Positions 32,197 to 42,800 are shown, numbered from the stretch's first letter. The stretch: 64,000 nt of DNA from Phragmitibacter flavus (GCF_005780165.1 NZ_VAUV01000005.1:186001-250000), one strand, 5' to 3'. The notes: generated from the letters alone by a model not told the origin. Numbers and translations are program-made.

Positions 32197-33162
32197 TTAG
32201 AATTTGAGGAGCTTGCGGAGCTCGGCACCGATGCTGGCGGCGGTGGGTCGATGCGCCTTCCACAGGTTGGGGTGGTAGGGGATCGGGGTGTCTTTGGCGT
32301 TAAGGCGCTGAGGCGGAGCGTCGAGGAGATGGAAACCGTCGGCCACGACGCGGGCGATGACTTCAGCAGTGACGCCGCCCCAAGGGAAACTTTCGCCGAC
32401 GCAGAGGAGTCGACCGGTGCGGGCGACGGAGGCGAGGATGGTGTCGGTATCGATGGGTTTGACGCTGCGCAGGTCGACGACTTCGATTTGGTAGCCATCC
32501 TGTTGGAGTTCGTCGGCAGCACGGATGGATTCGTGCACCATGGCCGAGTAGGCGACGACGGTGGCGTGCCGACCCGGGCGGGCGATGCGCGCTTTGCCGA
32601 TGGGCAGCGTGGCGTCGGGAAGGCTGTCGGCTTTGAGGTGATAGTAGAGGAACTTGTGCTCGCAGAAGATGACGGGGTCATCGAGGTCGATGGCGGCGAG
32701 GAGCATGTGATAGGCGTCCTCGACGGTGGCGGGGGTGAGGATGATCAGGCCGGGGTAGTGGGCGTAGATGCTTTCCATGCTCTGGCTGTGGAAAGGACCG
32801 GAGCCGGCGGTGCCGCCACTGGGCAGGCGGATGACGATGGGGCAGGGAACGTTGGTGCGCCAGAACTGGGTGGCGGCCTGGTTGACGATCTGGTTGAAAC
32901 CGACGCTGCTGAAGTCGGCAAACTGCATCTCGATGATGGGTCGCGAGCCTTCGATGGCGGCTCCGATGGCGGTGCCGACCATGGCATCTTCGCTGATGGG
33001 CGCATCAATGACGCGACCGGGGAATTCGCTGTCGAGATGTTTGGTGGCTTTGAAGGCACCACCGAATTTGCCGATGTCCTGACCGTAGATGAAGACTCTG
33101 GGATCACGCCGCAGGGCTTCGTATTGGGCTTCGCGAATGGCTTCGAGATAAGTTAGGGACAA
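32197..33162 (-). CDS. 2-oxoacid dehydrogenase E1 component, beta subunit
   Basis: 321 residues. The start appears to be a TTG at 33162 giving MSLTYLEAIREAQYEALRRD; no ATG fits. Family features are VFIYGQDIGKFGGAFKATKH, DAPISEDAMVGTAIGAAIEG, the PCPIVIRLPSG stretch and the C-terminal transketolase half with VCVGESFPWGGVTAEV. With the alpha subunit it decarboxylates pyruvate, acetoin or a branched-chain oxoacid using ThDP. No E2/E3 genes are adjacent, so the substrate is undecided. Heptamer arrays lie between the two subunit genes. Confidence 0.9.
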   Translation of the reverse strand: MSLTYLEAIREAQYEALRRDPRVFIYGQDIGKFGGAFKATKHLDSEFPGRVIDAPISEDAMVGTAIGAAIEGSRPIIEMQFADFSSVGFNQIVNQAATQFWRTNVPCPIVIRLPSGGTAGSGPFHSQSMESIYAHYPGLIILTPATVEDAYHMLLAAIDLDDPVIFCEHKFLYYHLKADSLPDATLPIGKARIARPGRHATVVAYSAMVHESIRAADELQQDGYQIEVVDLRSVKPIDTDTILASVARTGRLLCVGESFPWGGVTAEVIARVVADGFHLLDAPPQRLNAKDTPIPYHPNLWKAHRPTAASIGAELRKLLKF

Positions 33163-33166
33163 GAGT

Positions 33167-33254
33167 GTTGGTAGTTAGTGGTTGATGGTGGATGGCCTGA
33201 GGCTGGAGAGCGTTGGAAGGGAGAAACCATCAACGACCGGCCATTGACCATCGA
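33167..33254. repeat. pair of inverted heptamer arrays between E1 alpha and E1 beta genes
   Basis: The first array, 33167-33194, is GTTGGTA, GTTAGTG, GTTGATG and GTGGATG. The second, 33227-33254, is CCATCAA, CGACCGG, CCATTGA and CCATCGA. Both keep a 7-base period, and the second is built from the reverse complement of the first array's word. The first ends 4 bases from the TTG start of the beta-subunit gene. Confidence 0.8.
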
Positions 33255-33261
33255 CCTGGCT

Positions 33262-34332
33262 TCATTCTTCCACGAGGAGAGGCGATGCAAGGGCGTTCCA
33301 AGATTCCTTGTAGGGGTCGGGCAACGGTTCGCTGCTGCTTTTGGCGATGGCCTTGTCGGCTTCGTCCTTGGCGTTGTCGTAGAGTTCCTGAACTTCCTCC
33401 TTGGTGAACCAGCCTCGTTCGATAAGCTTTTGTTCGGACAAGGGGAGGCAGTCGCGTCCTTGAGGGGAGTTTTTAACTTCTTCCGGGATGTAGGAGGCGT
33501 CGTCGTGTTCGCCGTGTCCGCTGAGGCGGAGGAAGGTGCCGACGACCATTTGGGGGCCGTGTCCGGCGCGGGCGCGGGCGACGGCGTGGCGGAAGGTCTC
33601 GACGCAGGCGGGAAGGTCGGTGCCATCGACGGCGTAGCCTTCAATGCCGTAGCCCTTGGCGCGGTCGACAAGCGAATCGCAGGCAAACGAGCGGTTGTTG
33701 GGGGTGGAGTAGGCGTAGAGGTTGTTGGCCACGGAGATGACCATGGGCAGTTTTTCGATCGCGGCCAGGTTGACGGCCTCGTGAAAGGCACCGGTGGAGG
33801 TGCCGCCGTCGCCGATGCAGGTGGCACCGACGCAGTCGCCGATGGTGCCTTGCAGACGGCGGGAAAGGAGCATGCCACCAATGACGCTGACCATGGTGCC
33901 GAGGTGGGAAATCATCGCAGGCATGCCTTCGCGAGGACGACCGCGGTGGATATTGCCGTCGCGACCACGCATGGGCCCGAGCACGGAGCCGAGGTAGGTG
34001 CGGGTGGCGTCGAGGATGGATTCGCCGAAGGCCATTTTGCCGGCTTGGTCGCGAATGAGGCCGGCGTAGAGGTCCTTGCCTTTCGTAAGGTGGACGGTGA
34101 GGGCGGCGCTGAGGGCCTCTTGGCCGCGGCCGACATAAACGCCGCCAACGATGCGTCCGCCTGCGCGGTAGAGGCTGGCGAGTTTGTCCTCCAAAACCCG
34201 GGCGCGAACCATGTGTTTGAAGGCTTGCTGACAGAGTGGTTTCAACGTTTCAGCGGACGTTGTGGGAGGGGCGACGTGAGAGGAAGTGGACACGGCGGAA
34301 TGAGAAGGTTGAGACGCTTCGGTGGGAAACAT
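33262..34332 (-). CDS. 2-oxoacid dehydrogenase E1 component, alpha subunit (ThDP-binding)
   Basis: 356 residues. The ThDP motif begins at CIGDGGTSTGAFHEAVNLAA and ends at VANNLYAYST (GDG...NN), at about residues 170-205. Also present are GGRIVGGVYVGRGQEALSAA, GSVLGPMRGRDGNIHRG and the phosphorylation-loop-like YRLSGHGEHDDASY equivalent (LRLSGHGEHDDASYIPEE). The N-terminal 40 residues are Ser/Thr/Pro-rich and variable. It is the first gene of the alpha-beta pair. The close relation to AcoA/PdhA types leaves pyruvate or acetoin as candidates. Confidence 0.92.
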   Translation of the reverse strand: MFPTEASQPSHSAVSTSSHVAPPTTSAETLKPLCQQAFKHMVRARVLEDKLASLYRAGGRIVGGVYVGRGQEALSAALTVHLTKGKDLYAGLIRDQAGKMAFGESILDATRTYLGSVLGPMRGRDGNIHRGRPREGMPAMISHLGTMVSVIGGMLLSRRLQGTIGDCVGATCIGDGGTSTGAFHEAVNLAAIEKLPMVISVANNLYAYSTPNNRSFACDSLVDRAKGYGIEGYAVDGTDLPACVETFRHAVARARAGHGPQMVVGTFLRLSGHGEHDDASYIPEEVKNSPQGRDCLPLSEQKLIERGWFTKEEVQELYDNAKDEADKAIAKSSSEPLPDPYKESWNALASPLLVEE

Positions 34333-34484
34333 GACACACGTGTGGAGAGGTGGGAAGCGATTTCTTTTGTATGAGAAGAGCTAATAACTAACCGGAGATG
34401 TTCAAATGGAGCGTGTCAGGCGGGAACATCGGGAAATTTCATGTCATGGCTTGCGGGAGGGGTTGCTTTTGACTACAGGCATGA

Positions 34485-35363
34485 ATGCAATTGATTCATG
34501 GCCCCGAAGTCGCCGCCGCGGTGCTGGCAGAGTGTGAAAAAGACATCGCTGAGCTTGCCCTGATGGGGAAGAAACCGGGTCTGGCGGTGGTGTTGGTGGG
34601 GGATGATCCGGCATCTCGGGCTTATGTGCGCAGCAAGGACAAAAAGTGTCGGGATTTGGGGCTGCATTCGGTGAAGCTGGAGCTGGCGGAGTCGACGACG
34701 CAGGAGGAGTTGCTGCAGGTGATTGCGGGGCTGAACGCTGATCCGGCGATCCATGGAATTTTGGTGCAGAGTCCGCCGCCGAAGCATATTGATGAGAGCG
34801 CGGTGGTGATGGCGATTGATCCGCGCAAGGATGTGGACGGTTTCCATCCGGTGAACGTGGCAAAACTGGCGCTGGAGGATCGCAGTGGCTTTGTGCCATG
34901 CACGCCGTTGGGGTGTCAGCGGATGTTGTTGCACGCGGGGATCGAGACGTCGGGTGCCAACGTGGTGGTGTTGGGGCGCAGCATGATTGTCGGCAAACCG
35001 ATGGCGTTGTTGTTGATGGGGAAAGGCAGGGGCGGGGATGCGACCGTGACGGTGGCACATTCGCGCACAAAAAATCTGGCGGAGGTCACACGTGGAGCGG
35101 ATATCTTGGTGGCGGCGATTGGTCGGCCGGAATTTGTGACGGCGGACATGGTGAAGGAAGGGGCGGTGGTGATTGATGTGGGGATCAACCGGGTGGAAGC
35201 ACCTGAGTTGCCAAAAGGTTACAAGCTGGTGGGTGACGTGGCGTTTGATGAGGTGGCTCCCAAGTGTCGCGCGATCACACCGGTGCCGGGAGGAGTGGGG
35301 CCGATGACGATTGCGATGTTGATGGCCAATACGGTGAAGGCATGCAAGTTGAGTGATAAGTGA
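34485..35363 (+). CDS. folD: methylenetetrahydrofolate dehydrogenase / methenyltetrahydrofolate cyclohydrolase
   Basis: 292 residues, usual length. The catalytic Lys lies in [16 protein letters not shown]. The second signature is [13 protein letters not shown], where the common QLPLP is QSPPP, followed by [13 protein letters not shown]. The NADP loop is [18 protein letters not shown] and the C-terminal signature is [17 protein letters not shown]. It interconverts methylene-, methenyl- and formyl-THF. fhs lies 950 bases downstream on the other strand, which adds formate activation to the one-carbon set. The ATG at 34485 is used. Confidence 0.95.
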   Translation: MQLIHGPEVAAAVLAECEKDIAELALMGKKPGLAVVLVGDDPASRAYVRSKDKKCRDLGLHSVKLELAESTTQEELLQVIAGLNADPAIHGILVQSPPPKHIDESAVVMAIDPRKDVDGFHPVNVAKLALEDRSGFVPCTPLGCQRMLLHAGIETSGANVVVLGRSMIVGKPMALLLMGKGRGGDATVTVAHSRTKNLAEVTRGADILVAAIGRPEFVTADMVKEGAVVIDVGINRVEAPELPKGYKLVGDVAFDEVAPKCRAITPVPGGVGPMTIAMLMANTVKACKLSDK

Positions 35364-35440
35364 AAAGGGGTGAGTAAAAAACTCGGCTGAATGGTCCTTT
35401 CTGACTTCAATACTAATACTGCTTACTCTACCTTCCTCCC

Positions 35441-36289
35441 ATGCCGATTGGTGTTTTTGACAGTGGTTACGGGGGATTGAGTGTGCTGCGCGAAATGCAG
35501 CGGGTGTTGCCGGACAAGGACTTTATTTATCTGGGGGATAGTGGTCGTGCGCCTTATGGAGGCAGGGATCTGGCGACGATTTTGGATTTTGCGGAGCAAT
35601 GCACGGAGCTGTTGTTCGCCGAGGGTTGCAAGGTGGTGGTGGTGGCGTGCCACACGGTGTCGTGTGTGGCGTTGCGGCATTTGCAGCATCGCTATGCGAA
35701 TGATGAACGCCGGGTGCTGGGGGTGACGGTGCCGGCGGCGGAGAATGCGGTGGCGGTGGCCAGGGGACGGATTGGATTTTTGGGGACGCGGAGGACGGTG
35801 GGGTCACACACGTTTCGCACGGAGGTGGCGAAGCTGGATGCAACCGCAGAGGTGAAGGAGGTGGCGGCTCCGTTGCTGGCACCGATTGTCGAAGAAGGCT
35901 GGGAGTGTGGGGAGATTGCGCGGCTGGCGGTGCAGCAATATGTGGAGCAACTGGGCGAGGTGGACACGCTGGTGTTGGGCTGCACGCATTACCCGTTGCT
36001 GAAGGCGGTGTTCGAAGAGGTGCTGCCTGATGGGGTCAACTTGCTGGATCCAGCACCGTTTGTGGCGGGTCGGTTTATGGACTGGCTGATGCGCCATCCG
36101 AGCTTTAGCGAATCAGCGGGTAGCGGACTTGTCAGAGTGCTGTCGTCGGGAGACACGGCACGTTTTGCCGTCAATGCGGAACGCTTTTTGGGGAAGGTTC
36201 CGTCAGTGGTGGAGTTTGTGTCGGAGCGTGGCGGTCGACTGGTTTTTTCCGCCGAGGGCAGTGAGCCGACGGGGCAGTTTTTGCGCTGA
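35441..36289 (+). CDS. murI: glutamate racemase
   Basis: 282 residues. The signature GVFDSGYGGLSVLREM and the two catalytic Cys sites, VVVACHTVSC and VLGCTHYPLL, are present. The first is normally ACNTAS; here Asn is His, in a position that helps polarise the active site. The enzyme makes D-glutamate for peptidoglycan, showing that this lineage builds a murein wall. The leader is pyrimidine-rich (ctaccttcctccc) without a Shine-Dalgarno sequence. It converges with fhs, with 21 bases between the stop codons. Confidence 0.93.
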   Translation: MPIGVFDSGYGGLSVLREMQRVLPDKDFIYLGDSGRAPYGGRDLATILDFAEQCTELLFAEGCKVVVVACHTVSCVALRHLQHRYANDERRVLGVTVPAAENAVAVARGRIGFLGTRRTVGSHTFRTEVAKLDATAEVKEVAAPLLAPIVEEGWECGEIARLAVQQYVEQLGEVDTLVLGCTHYPLLKAVFEEVLPDGVNLLDPAPFVAGRFMDWLMRHPSFSESAGSGLVRVLSSGDTARFAVNAERFLGKVPSVVEFVSERGGRLVFSAEGSEPTGQFLR

Positions 36290-36310
36290 ATTGGTGCGCG
36301 TTAAGCGCGC

Positions 36311-37924
36311 TCAAATACCGATGATGTCGCCTTCGGGGGAGACTTGAATGTGTTCGGCGGCAGGGACTTTGGGAAGGGCAGGCATGCGCATCATGGTGCC
36401 GGTGAGGACGACGATGAATCCGGCACCGTTGGCGATCTCGAAGTCGCGGACGGTGATGGTGAAACCCTTTGGGCGACCAAGTTTGGTGGCGTCGTCGGAG
36501 AGGGAGTTTTGGGTTTTCGCCATGCACAAGGGGAGGCGGTCGAATCCGTTCTTGCGGAACAGCTCGATTTTCGCTTTAGCGGCATCGGTCAAATGCACGC
36601 CATCAGCGCCATAGATGCGCGTGGCGATGGCGTGAAGTTTGTCTTCGATGGTGTCTTCCAGTTCGTAGAGTTGGGGAAGGGGGACGCTTTTTTCCGGCAG
36701 GGCGGCGAGGAGGGTTTTGGCGAGGTCGATGGCACCGTCACCTCCCTGTCCGAAGACGTCGGCGGTGGCGCAGGGGACGTTGCGTTGTTGGCAGAATTCG
36801 TGGATGAGAGCGAGTTCCTGCTCGCTGTCGTTGGTGAATCGGTTAATGGCGACGATGACCGGTCGTTGAAACTGGGCGGCGCTGTCGAGGTGGGCGGCGA
36901 GGTTCTCCAGTCCTGCGGAAAGAGCGATGTGGTCGGGGTAGGCGAGGGTGTTGAGTGGAGCGCCTCCGTGCATCTTGAGGGCGCGGACGGTGGCGACGAT
37001 GACGATGGCTTCGGGTTGCAGTCCGGATTGACGGCATTTGATGCCCATGAATTTTTCGCCGCCGAGGTCGAAGGCAAATCCGCCTTCGGTGATGGCGAAG
37101 TCGGCATGGGCAAGGGCCATGCGGGTGGCAAGGATGGAGTTGCAGCCGTGGGCGATGTTGGCAAAGGGACCGCCGTGGACGAATGCGGGCACGCCTTCGA
37201 CGGATTGCACGAGGTTGGGTTCGATGGCGTCACGGAGGATGGCAAGCAGGGCGCCGGTGACCCGGGCCTCTTTGGCGAAAACAGCGCTGCCGTCTTCGGT
37301 GAAGCCGACCACGATACGGTCGAGTCGGGCTTGCAGGTCTTGCAGGGATTCGGACAGGCAGAGAATGGCCATCACTTCCGAGGCGGCGGTGATGTCGAAT
37401 CCGGTGGTGCGTTCGGTGGGTTTGCCAGGCGAAGTGTGGATCTGGCGCAGGCTGCGGTCGTTGACATCCAAAACGCGTTTCCAAAGCACGCCCTGGGGTT
37501 TCAGGTGGGTCTGGCCATTGAAGAGCTGATTGTCGATGACGGAGGACAGCAGGTTGTGGGCGCTGGTGATGGCGTGGAAGTCGCCGGTGAAGTGGAGGTT
37601 GATGGAGTTGGACGGATGCAGGGTGCTGCGTCCACCGCCGGTGGCTCCCCCTTTGCGGCCAAATACAGGGCCCATGGAGGGCTGACGCAGGGCAAGCGCG
37701 ACGCTTTGCCCGGCTTTCTTTAGGCCTTGGGCGAGGCCGATGGACATGGTGGTTTTGCCTTCGCCGGCAGGAGTGGGCGTGATGGCGGAGACGAGGATGA
37801 GTTTGCCACGTTGAGGGCGATGTTCGAGGTCCTTCAGTGAGATCTTGGCCTTGTCATTCCCATAGCAGGTAAGGTGGCTGTCGGAGATGTGGAGCGACTG
37901 GGCTAAGGCGAAGATGTTCTGCAT
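36311..37924 (-). CDS. fhs: formate--tetrahydrofolate ligase
   Basis: 537 residues, slightly shorter than the usual 555-560. The ATP loop is TPTPAGEGKTTMSIGLAQGL at about residues 51-70. Also present are MGPVFGRKGGATGGGRSTLH, LHFTGDFHAITSAHNLL and the DVNDRSLRQ stretch. Further on are FANIAHGCNSI, EGGFAFDLGGEKFMGIKCR and the C-terminal PEGDIIGI. It loads formate onto tetrahydrofolate with ATP to give 10-formyl-THF, working with FolD. Confidence 0.95.
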   Translation of the reverse strand: MQNIFALAQSLHISDSHLTCYGNDKAKISLKDLEHRPQRGKLILVSAITPTPAGEGKTTMSIGLAQGLKKAGQSVALALRQPSMGPVFGRKGGATGGGRSTLHPSNSINLHFTGDFHAITSAHNLLSSVIDNQLFNGQTHLKPQGVLWKRVLDVNDRSLRQIHTSPGKPTERTTGFDITAASEVMAILCLSESLQDLQARLDRIVVGFTEDGSAVFAKEARVTGALLAILRDAIEPNLVQSVEGVPAFVHGGPFANIAHGCNSILATRMALAHADFAITEGGFAFDLGGEKFMGIKCRQSGLQPEAIVIVATVRALKMHGGAPLNTLAYPDHIALSAGLENLAAHLDSAAQFQRPVIVAINRFTNDSEQELALIHEFCQQRNVPCATADVFGQGGDGAIDLAKTLLAALPEKSVPLPQLYELEDTIEDKLHAIATRIYGADGVHLTDAAKAKIELFRKNGFDRLPLCMAKTQNSLSDDATKLGRPKGFTITVRDFEIANGAGFIVVLTGTMMRMPALPKVPAAEHIQVSPEGDIIGI

Positions 37925-38229
37925 GTGGGAAAGGTGGCGTGATTTGACGACTAATGGCAGACCTGAGTAAGACCTCTCAAGCTAATCTCGTGCCGAAACC
38001 GGCGGGACCGATGTTAGTGTTGGGAGGTGTTTTTGCAACCCAGTCCGGGATTTGACTAGGCTTGCGCCGGAGGGCAAATGATGATTTAACGCGACACGTT
38101 TTCTTCCATGTAAGGGGAGACATCAAGTGCTAAAGGAGGGTTTGGAGAAAATTTTCTGAGGGGTGTGGGCGGATGATTAGGGTTGGTATTGATGCGTCGG
38201 TGGGGTAGGGTTTCGCTTCTTGGATCGTG
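37925..38229. other. divergent spacer between fhs and the GIY-YIG gene
   Basis: 305 bases with no supported gene. It must hold two promoters. A ttgact at about 38053 could be a plus-strand -35 but has no convincing -10. The cggtcccgccggtttcggc stretch on the fhs sense strand is G+C-rich and could be structured, but it does not fit a ZTP riboswitch consensus well enough to call. Confidence 0.5.
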
Positions 38230-39066
38230 ATGGTTGAAGTCGCTAAAAATCTTCGCAGGGGTGCCCGGCAAATGCCTTTGTTTGCTTTGGAGAATCCGTT
38301 GAGTGCGAGGCTAGGGGTAGGTTTTTTCAAATCGGTGCCATCCAGGGCGGGGGTGTATTTTTTCCGGGATGTCGAGTCGCGGCTCTTATACATTGGCCAG
38401 TCGCACGACCTGCGTGCGCGCATTGGCAGCTACCGGCATCTGTCATTGGATCGGAATCCGCGTCGCCTGTTGAGGTTGGTGCATCGCATAACCCACGTGG
38501 AATGGGTCGAGTGCGAAGGTGCAGCGGAGGCGATTGAGCTTGAGCGAAAGCTGCTGCTGGAACATCGACCTCCGTTCAATCGTGCTGGGGTGTGGCCGGG
38601 ATATGCGTGGTGGATGACGGTGAAACTGGCGGCAAACGGTGTTCATGTGGGCCTGAGCCGACAGGCGGGTGGTGAAACGGAGTGCATGGGACCGTTTCCA
38701 GCAGGTTTGCGGTATGCCCATGCATCGTTGATGAGGTGTGTGTTTCGGTATTTGAATCCTGAATGTTCGCTGGGTGCTTATCCACTGGGATTGCTTAATC
38801 TCACGGTGCCGTTGTCGATGTTGTTGAAGTTGGAGGCAAAGGATGGGAAGCGGTTGGTGGATTTGATGGTCGGTTGGGTGTCGGGTCAGAGCGATGAATT
38901 GCTGGTGATTTTGGAGTCGGTTGTGGGTGGAAAAGACGAGCGCGAAGTGGAGTATTGGGCGGGGGAGCTGGAGTCGTTGCGCCGTTTTTTTAAGAAGCGC
39001 AGGTCCGGGACGGATGCGTTGAAAATGCCTGCAGCGCCGCCTTTGCCGATGTTTCCCGAGTGGTGA
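38230..39066 (+). CDS. GIY-YIG domain protein, UvrC-N/Cho-like
   Basis: 278 residues from the ATG at 38230; a GTG directly before it is possible. The GIY-YIG nuclease fold spans about 40-125: AGVYFFRDVESRLLYIGQSH then DLRARIGSYR, with the GVY and YIG pairs, the catalytic Arg in the LRARI helix and the metal Glu probably in EAIELERKLLLEHRPPFNR. The C-terminal 150 residues match no domain I recognise. UvrC and Cho use this fold to nick damaged DNA, but no UvrC C-terminal domain or HhH is present. A repair or stand-alone nuclease role is inferred. Confidence 0.78.
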   Translation: MVEVAKNLRRGARQMPLFALENPLSARLGVGFFKSVPSRAGVYFFRDVESRLLYIGQSHDLRARIGSYRHLSLDRNPRRLLRLVHRITHVEWVECEGAAEAIELERKLLLEHRPPFNRAGVWPGYAWWMTVKLAANGVHVGLSRQAGGETECMGPFPAGLRYAHASLMRCVFRYLNPECSLGAYPLGLLNLTVPLSMLLKLEAKDGKRLVDLMVGWVSGQSDELLVILESVVGGKDEREVEYWAGELESLRRFFKKRRSGTDALKMPAAPPLPMFPEW

Positions 39067-39067
39067 G

Positions 39068-39826
39068 TCAACGAACGGCGGCAAAACGCTGACGGTATTC
39101 CAGAGGACTGAGGCCGGTGCGGGTGCGGAAGACGCGGGTGAAGTGGCTTTGATCGTAGAACCCGCAGTCGAGTGCGATCTGGCCGACGGGATTGGTGCTT
39201 TGTTCCAACTGTCGGCTGGCCATGTGGAGTCGCACGCGGGTGACGTATTCGATGGGGCTCATACTGAAGAGCCGGGAGAATTCGCGTTGGAGCTGGCTGA
39301 CGGAGAGGTGGGCGAGGCTGGCGAGATGGTCGACGGACATGGTCTCGCCGTAGTGGGCAAGGACGTGGTCGCACACCTGGGTGAGGCGTTGATAGGAGCC
39401 GGGGGCGTCGCCGGCGCGGTCGTAGGGTCGCATGACGCCGGCGATGCCGATGACTTCGTTTTGTTTGTCGATCAAGGGCAGTTTGGTGCTGAGATGCCAG
39501 TGCGGCATGCCGTCGGAGTCCTGCACGAGCCAGATTTTGTCGATGATCGGGAGACGTTCGCTCATGACCTTGCGGTCTTCTTCAACGTATTGGGCGGCGA
39601 GAGCGGGAGGGTTGAAATCGAAGTCGCATTTGCCGATCATTTCGGCGTCGGAATCGCAGCCATGGAGACGCGCGAGGCTGCGGTTGACCTTCATGTATCG
39701 ATGCTGGTGATCCTTCACAAAGAGATATACCCCAGGAAGAAAATCGAACATGGTTGCCAGCACGGAAGGGCTGTCGAGCTGCTGGAAAAAGTCAGCGCTG
39801 ACCTGCTGAGGTGAAGGTGCCTGCAT
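39068..39826 (-). CDS. PAS-domain AraC-family transcriptional regulator
   Basis: 252 residues. A PAS domain at about 20-135 (FDFLPGVYLFVKDHQHRYMK, then MIGKCDFDFNP) precedes the AraC HTH pair: MSVDHLASLAHLSVSQLQRE and GQIALDCGFYDQSHFTRVF, closing with GLSPLEYRQRF. The architecture is the same as the protein at 16191. It is divergent, with a 69-base spacer, from the PSCyt/DUF1501 operon at 39896, which is its most likely target. The ligand sensed by PAS is unknown. Confidence 0.88.
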   Translation of the reverse strand: MQAPSPQQVSADFFQQLDSPSVLATMFDFLPGVYLFVKDHQHRYMKVNRSLARLHGCDSDAEMIGKCDFDFNPPALAAQYVEEDRKVMSERLPIIDKIWLVQDSDGMPHWHLSTKLPLIDKQNEVIGIAGVMRPYDRAGDAPGSYQRLTQVCDHVLAHYGETMSVDHLASLAHLSVSQLQREFSRLFSMSPIEYVTRVRLHMASRQLEQSTNPVGQIALDCGFYDQSHFTRVFRTRTGLSPLEYRQRFAAVR

Positions 39827-39895
39827 GCGGTGATTTTACCAACAACTGCGGCATCAATCAAAGTCTTCCATGACATTTCATGAGACAATGGGCGC

Positions 39896-42800
39896 ATGAT
39901 TTTTCGGTTGGTTATTGTCACGACACTTCCATGCATGCTTCTCGGCGGGGTTTCACCGTTGAGGGCCGGAGGCATTGAGTTTAATCGCGATGTGCGTCCG
40001 ATCTTGTCGGAAAACTGCTTTTATTGTCATGGTCAGGACCCCAAAACACGCGAGGCGGATTTGCGTCTGGATGAGCATGAGGGCGCGACGCGTGATTTGG
40101 GAGGTTATGCGGCCATTGTGCCGGGGAAACCGGAGGAGAGTGAGATACTGAAGCGGATGATGGCGCATGACAAAGCTGACCTGATGCCACCGCCGGAATC
40201 GAATCGGAAAGTTTCAACCGAACAACTGGAAGTGGTGAAGCAATGGATTGCTGAGGGGGCGCACTATGAAAAGCATTGGGCCTATCTGACTCCGAAACGG
40301 GCGGAGTTGCCTGAGGTCGGCAAGGATGATTGGTCACGGCATAATTTGGATCGTTGGGTGCTGGCGCGATTGGAGAAGGAGGGATTGGCACCGTCGAAAG
40401 AAGCTTCACCTTCGACATGGTTGCGACGGGTGAGTCTGGATCTGACGGGGCTGCCGGTGGAGCCGCGTGAGCTGGAGGCGTTTGAGGAGCAGGTGAGGCA
40501 GCATGGGGAAGGCGCTTATGAGGAGGCGGTGAACCGTTTATTGGATTCGCCGCATTTTGGCGAACGCATGGCGATCGACTGGCTGGATGCGGCGAGATAT
40601 GCGGATTCGCATGGGTTTAACAATGACGGGTTGCGGACCATGTGGCGGTGGCGGGATTGGGTGATTGATGCGTTTAATGCGAACCTGCCGTATGACCAGT
40701 TTATCACGGAACAACTGGCGGGGGATCTGTTGCCGAAGCCGACGTTGGAGCAGAGGATTGCGACAGGGTTTTCGCGCAATCACGTCATCAACAGCGAGGG
40801 CGGGATCATTGATGAGGAGTATCGGGTCGAGTATGTGGCGGATCGGGTGAGGACGACGAGCACGGCGTGGCTTGGGCTGACGATGGAGTGTTCGCGTTGT
40901 CATGATCACAAGTATGATGCGGTGACGCAGAAGGATTATTTTCAGCTGTTTGCGTTCTTCAACAGCGTGCCGGAGCATGGCGAGGACGGTCGCATTGCCA
41001 ATGCGGTGCCGCAGATTCCCGCGCCGACGAAACTGCAGCAGACGTTGATGACGAAACAGCAGGCGGAACTGGCGAAGCTGGATGCGGCCCTGGCTCCGAT
41101 GCTAGCGGATCAGATGGACGACGAGGAGAGATTGAGCAGGATTGCGGAGGAGGCAGCGAGGGTGAAGGAGACTTTGAAAATGGTGGTGCTTTTGCCGGAT
41201 GGTGTGGATGGCGTGGTGGGGAATGGGATGGTGTTGAAGGCGGAAGTGCCGGCTCCGAGGATCGCGGCGAAAGCGCTGGATTTCAAAAGCGAGTCGGGTT
41301 TGAGTTTGTCGTTTTGGCTGAAGCCAGATGCAGCGAATGGTCGGGATGTGCCGTTGCTGTCGGCGTTGGATTATAGCGGGTCACCTGCGGCGTCGGGGTA
41401 TGGTCGAGGGCAGGAGTTGCGGTTGATCGATGGCGAGCTGGAGTGGCGGGCGAGCAGTCGCCTGCCGGTGTATGCGATGGTGGTGCGAACCGAGGGGGCG
41501 TCGATCAAGCCGGGGGTGTGGCGGCAGGTGGTGGTGAGCATCGCGCATGGCATCAAGGCGGAGAAGGTGCGGATATTTGTGGATGGCTTGGAACTGCCGA
41601 TGGTGGTGCGTTATGACGGGTTGCCTGCGCCGATTGATAATCGCGAATTTCTGGTGGGGGCGGACAATGGCAAGGAAGGGGCGAGATGGGTTGGCGAGCT
41701 GGATGAGCTGGGGGTGATCGCGAAACCGCTGGGTGGCGATGAGGTGATGCAATTGTTTTTGGCAAATGCGTTGCCGCTGGCTGGAAAGTTTGCAGCGGAG
41801 GAATGGGCGAAGGGTTGGCGACATCGGGCTTTGTTGTCGGACGATGAGTTGACCAAGGCGTTGGTGGCGCGGCGCAAGGCGGTTTGGGAGGCACATCTCG
41901 CGACGCGTCGGGGCTTGCCGAATTCGATGGTGATGGTGGAGCTGCCGGAGCCGCGACCGACGTTTGTGTTGGATCGGGGCATGTATGATGCGCCAACGGA
42001 ACGGGTGGAGCCGGGGGTGCCGGAGGGTTTGATAACGCCCTGGCCGGAAGGGGCACCGCGCAATCGTCTGGGTTTGGCGAAGTGGTTCACGCAGCCGCGG
42101 CATCCGTTGACGGCGCGGGTGGTGGTGAACCGTTTCTGGGCGCAGTTGTTTGGTGTCGGAATTGTGAAGACGCTGGAGGATTTTGGTTCGCAAAGTGAGT
42201 GGCCAAGTCATCCCGAATTGTTGGACCTACTGGCGCGTGATTTTGTGGATGGTGGTTGGGATGTGAAGGGATTGTTCAAGGCGATGGTGTTGTCGTCGAC
42301 CTATCGTCAATCGAGCGAAGTGAAGGCGGAGTTGGTGGCGCGTGATCCAGAGAATCGGTTGCTGGCGAGAGGGCCGAGGGTGAGGTTGCCGGCGGAGGTG
42401 ATCCGGGATCAGGCTTTGGCGGTGTCGGGTTTGCTGGTGCCGAAAATCGGCGGTCCGAGTGTGTATCCGTATCAGCCTGACAAGCTCTACGATGGGGTGG
42501 TGGTGGGCACGGCTTATCCGGGTTCGCGATGGGAGCAGGGAACGGGTGAGGATTTGTATCGGAGAAGTCTCTACACGTTCTGGAAACGGACGGTGACCCA
42601 TCCCGCAATGCTGACGTTGGATGCGCCGGACCGGGAGTTTTGCAGTGTGCGGAGGTCGAGGACAAATACGCCGTTGCAGGCTTTGTTGTTGTGGAATGAG
42701 CCGGGCTATCTGGAGGCGGCGCGACATCTGGCGGGACGAATGATCAAGGAGGGTGGCGTGGATGATCAGGCGCGCTTGAGATTTGGGTTTCAACTGGTGA

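Noticed and set aside
37925-38080. ZTP (pfl-type) riboswitch upstream of fhs
   Set aside because: Position is right for the class, but the conserved loop and pseudoknot sequences could not be found.
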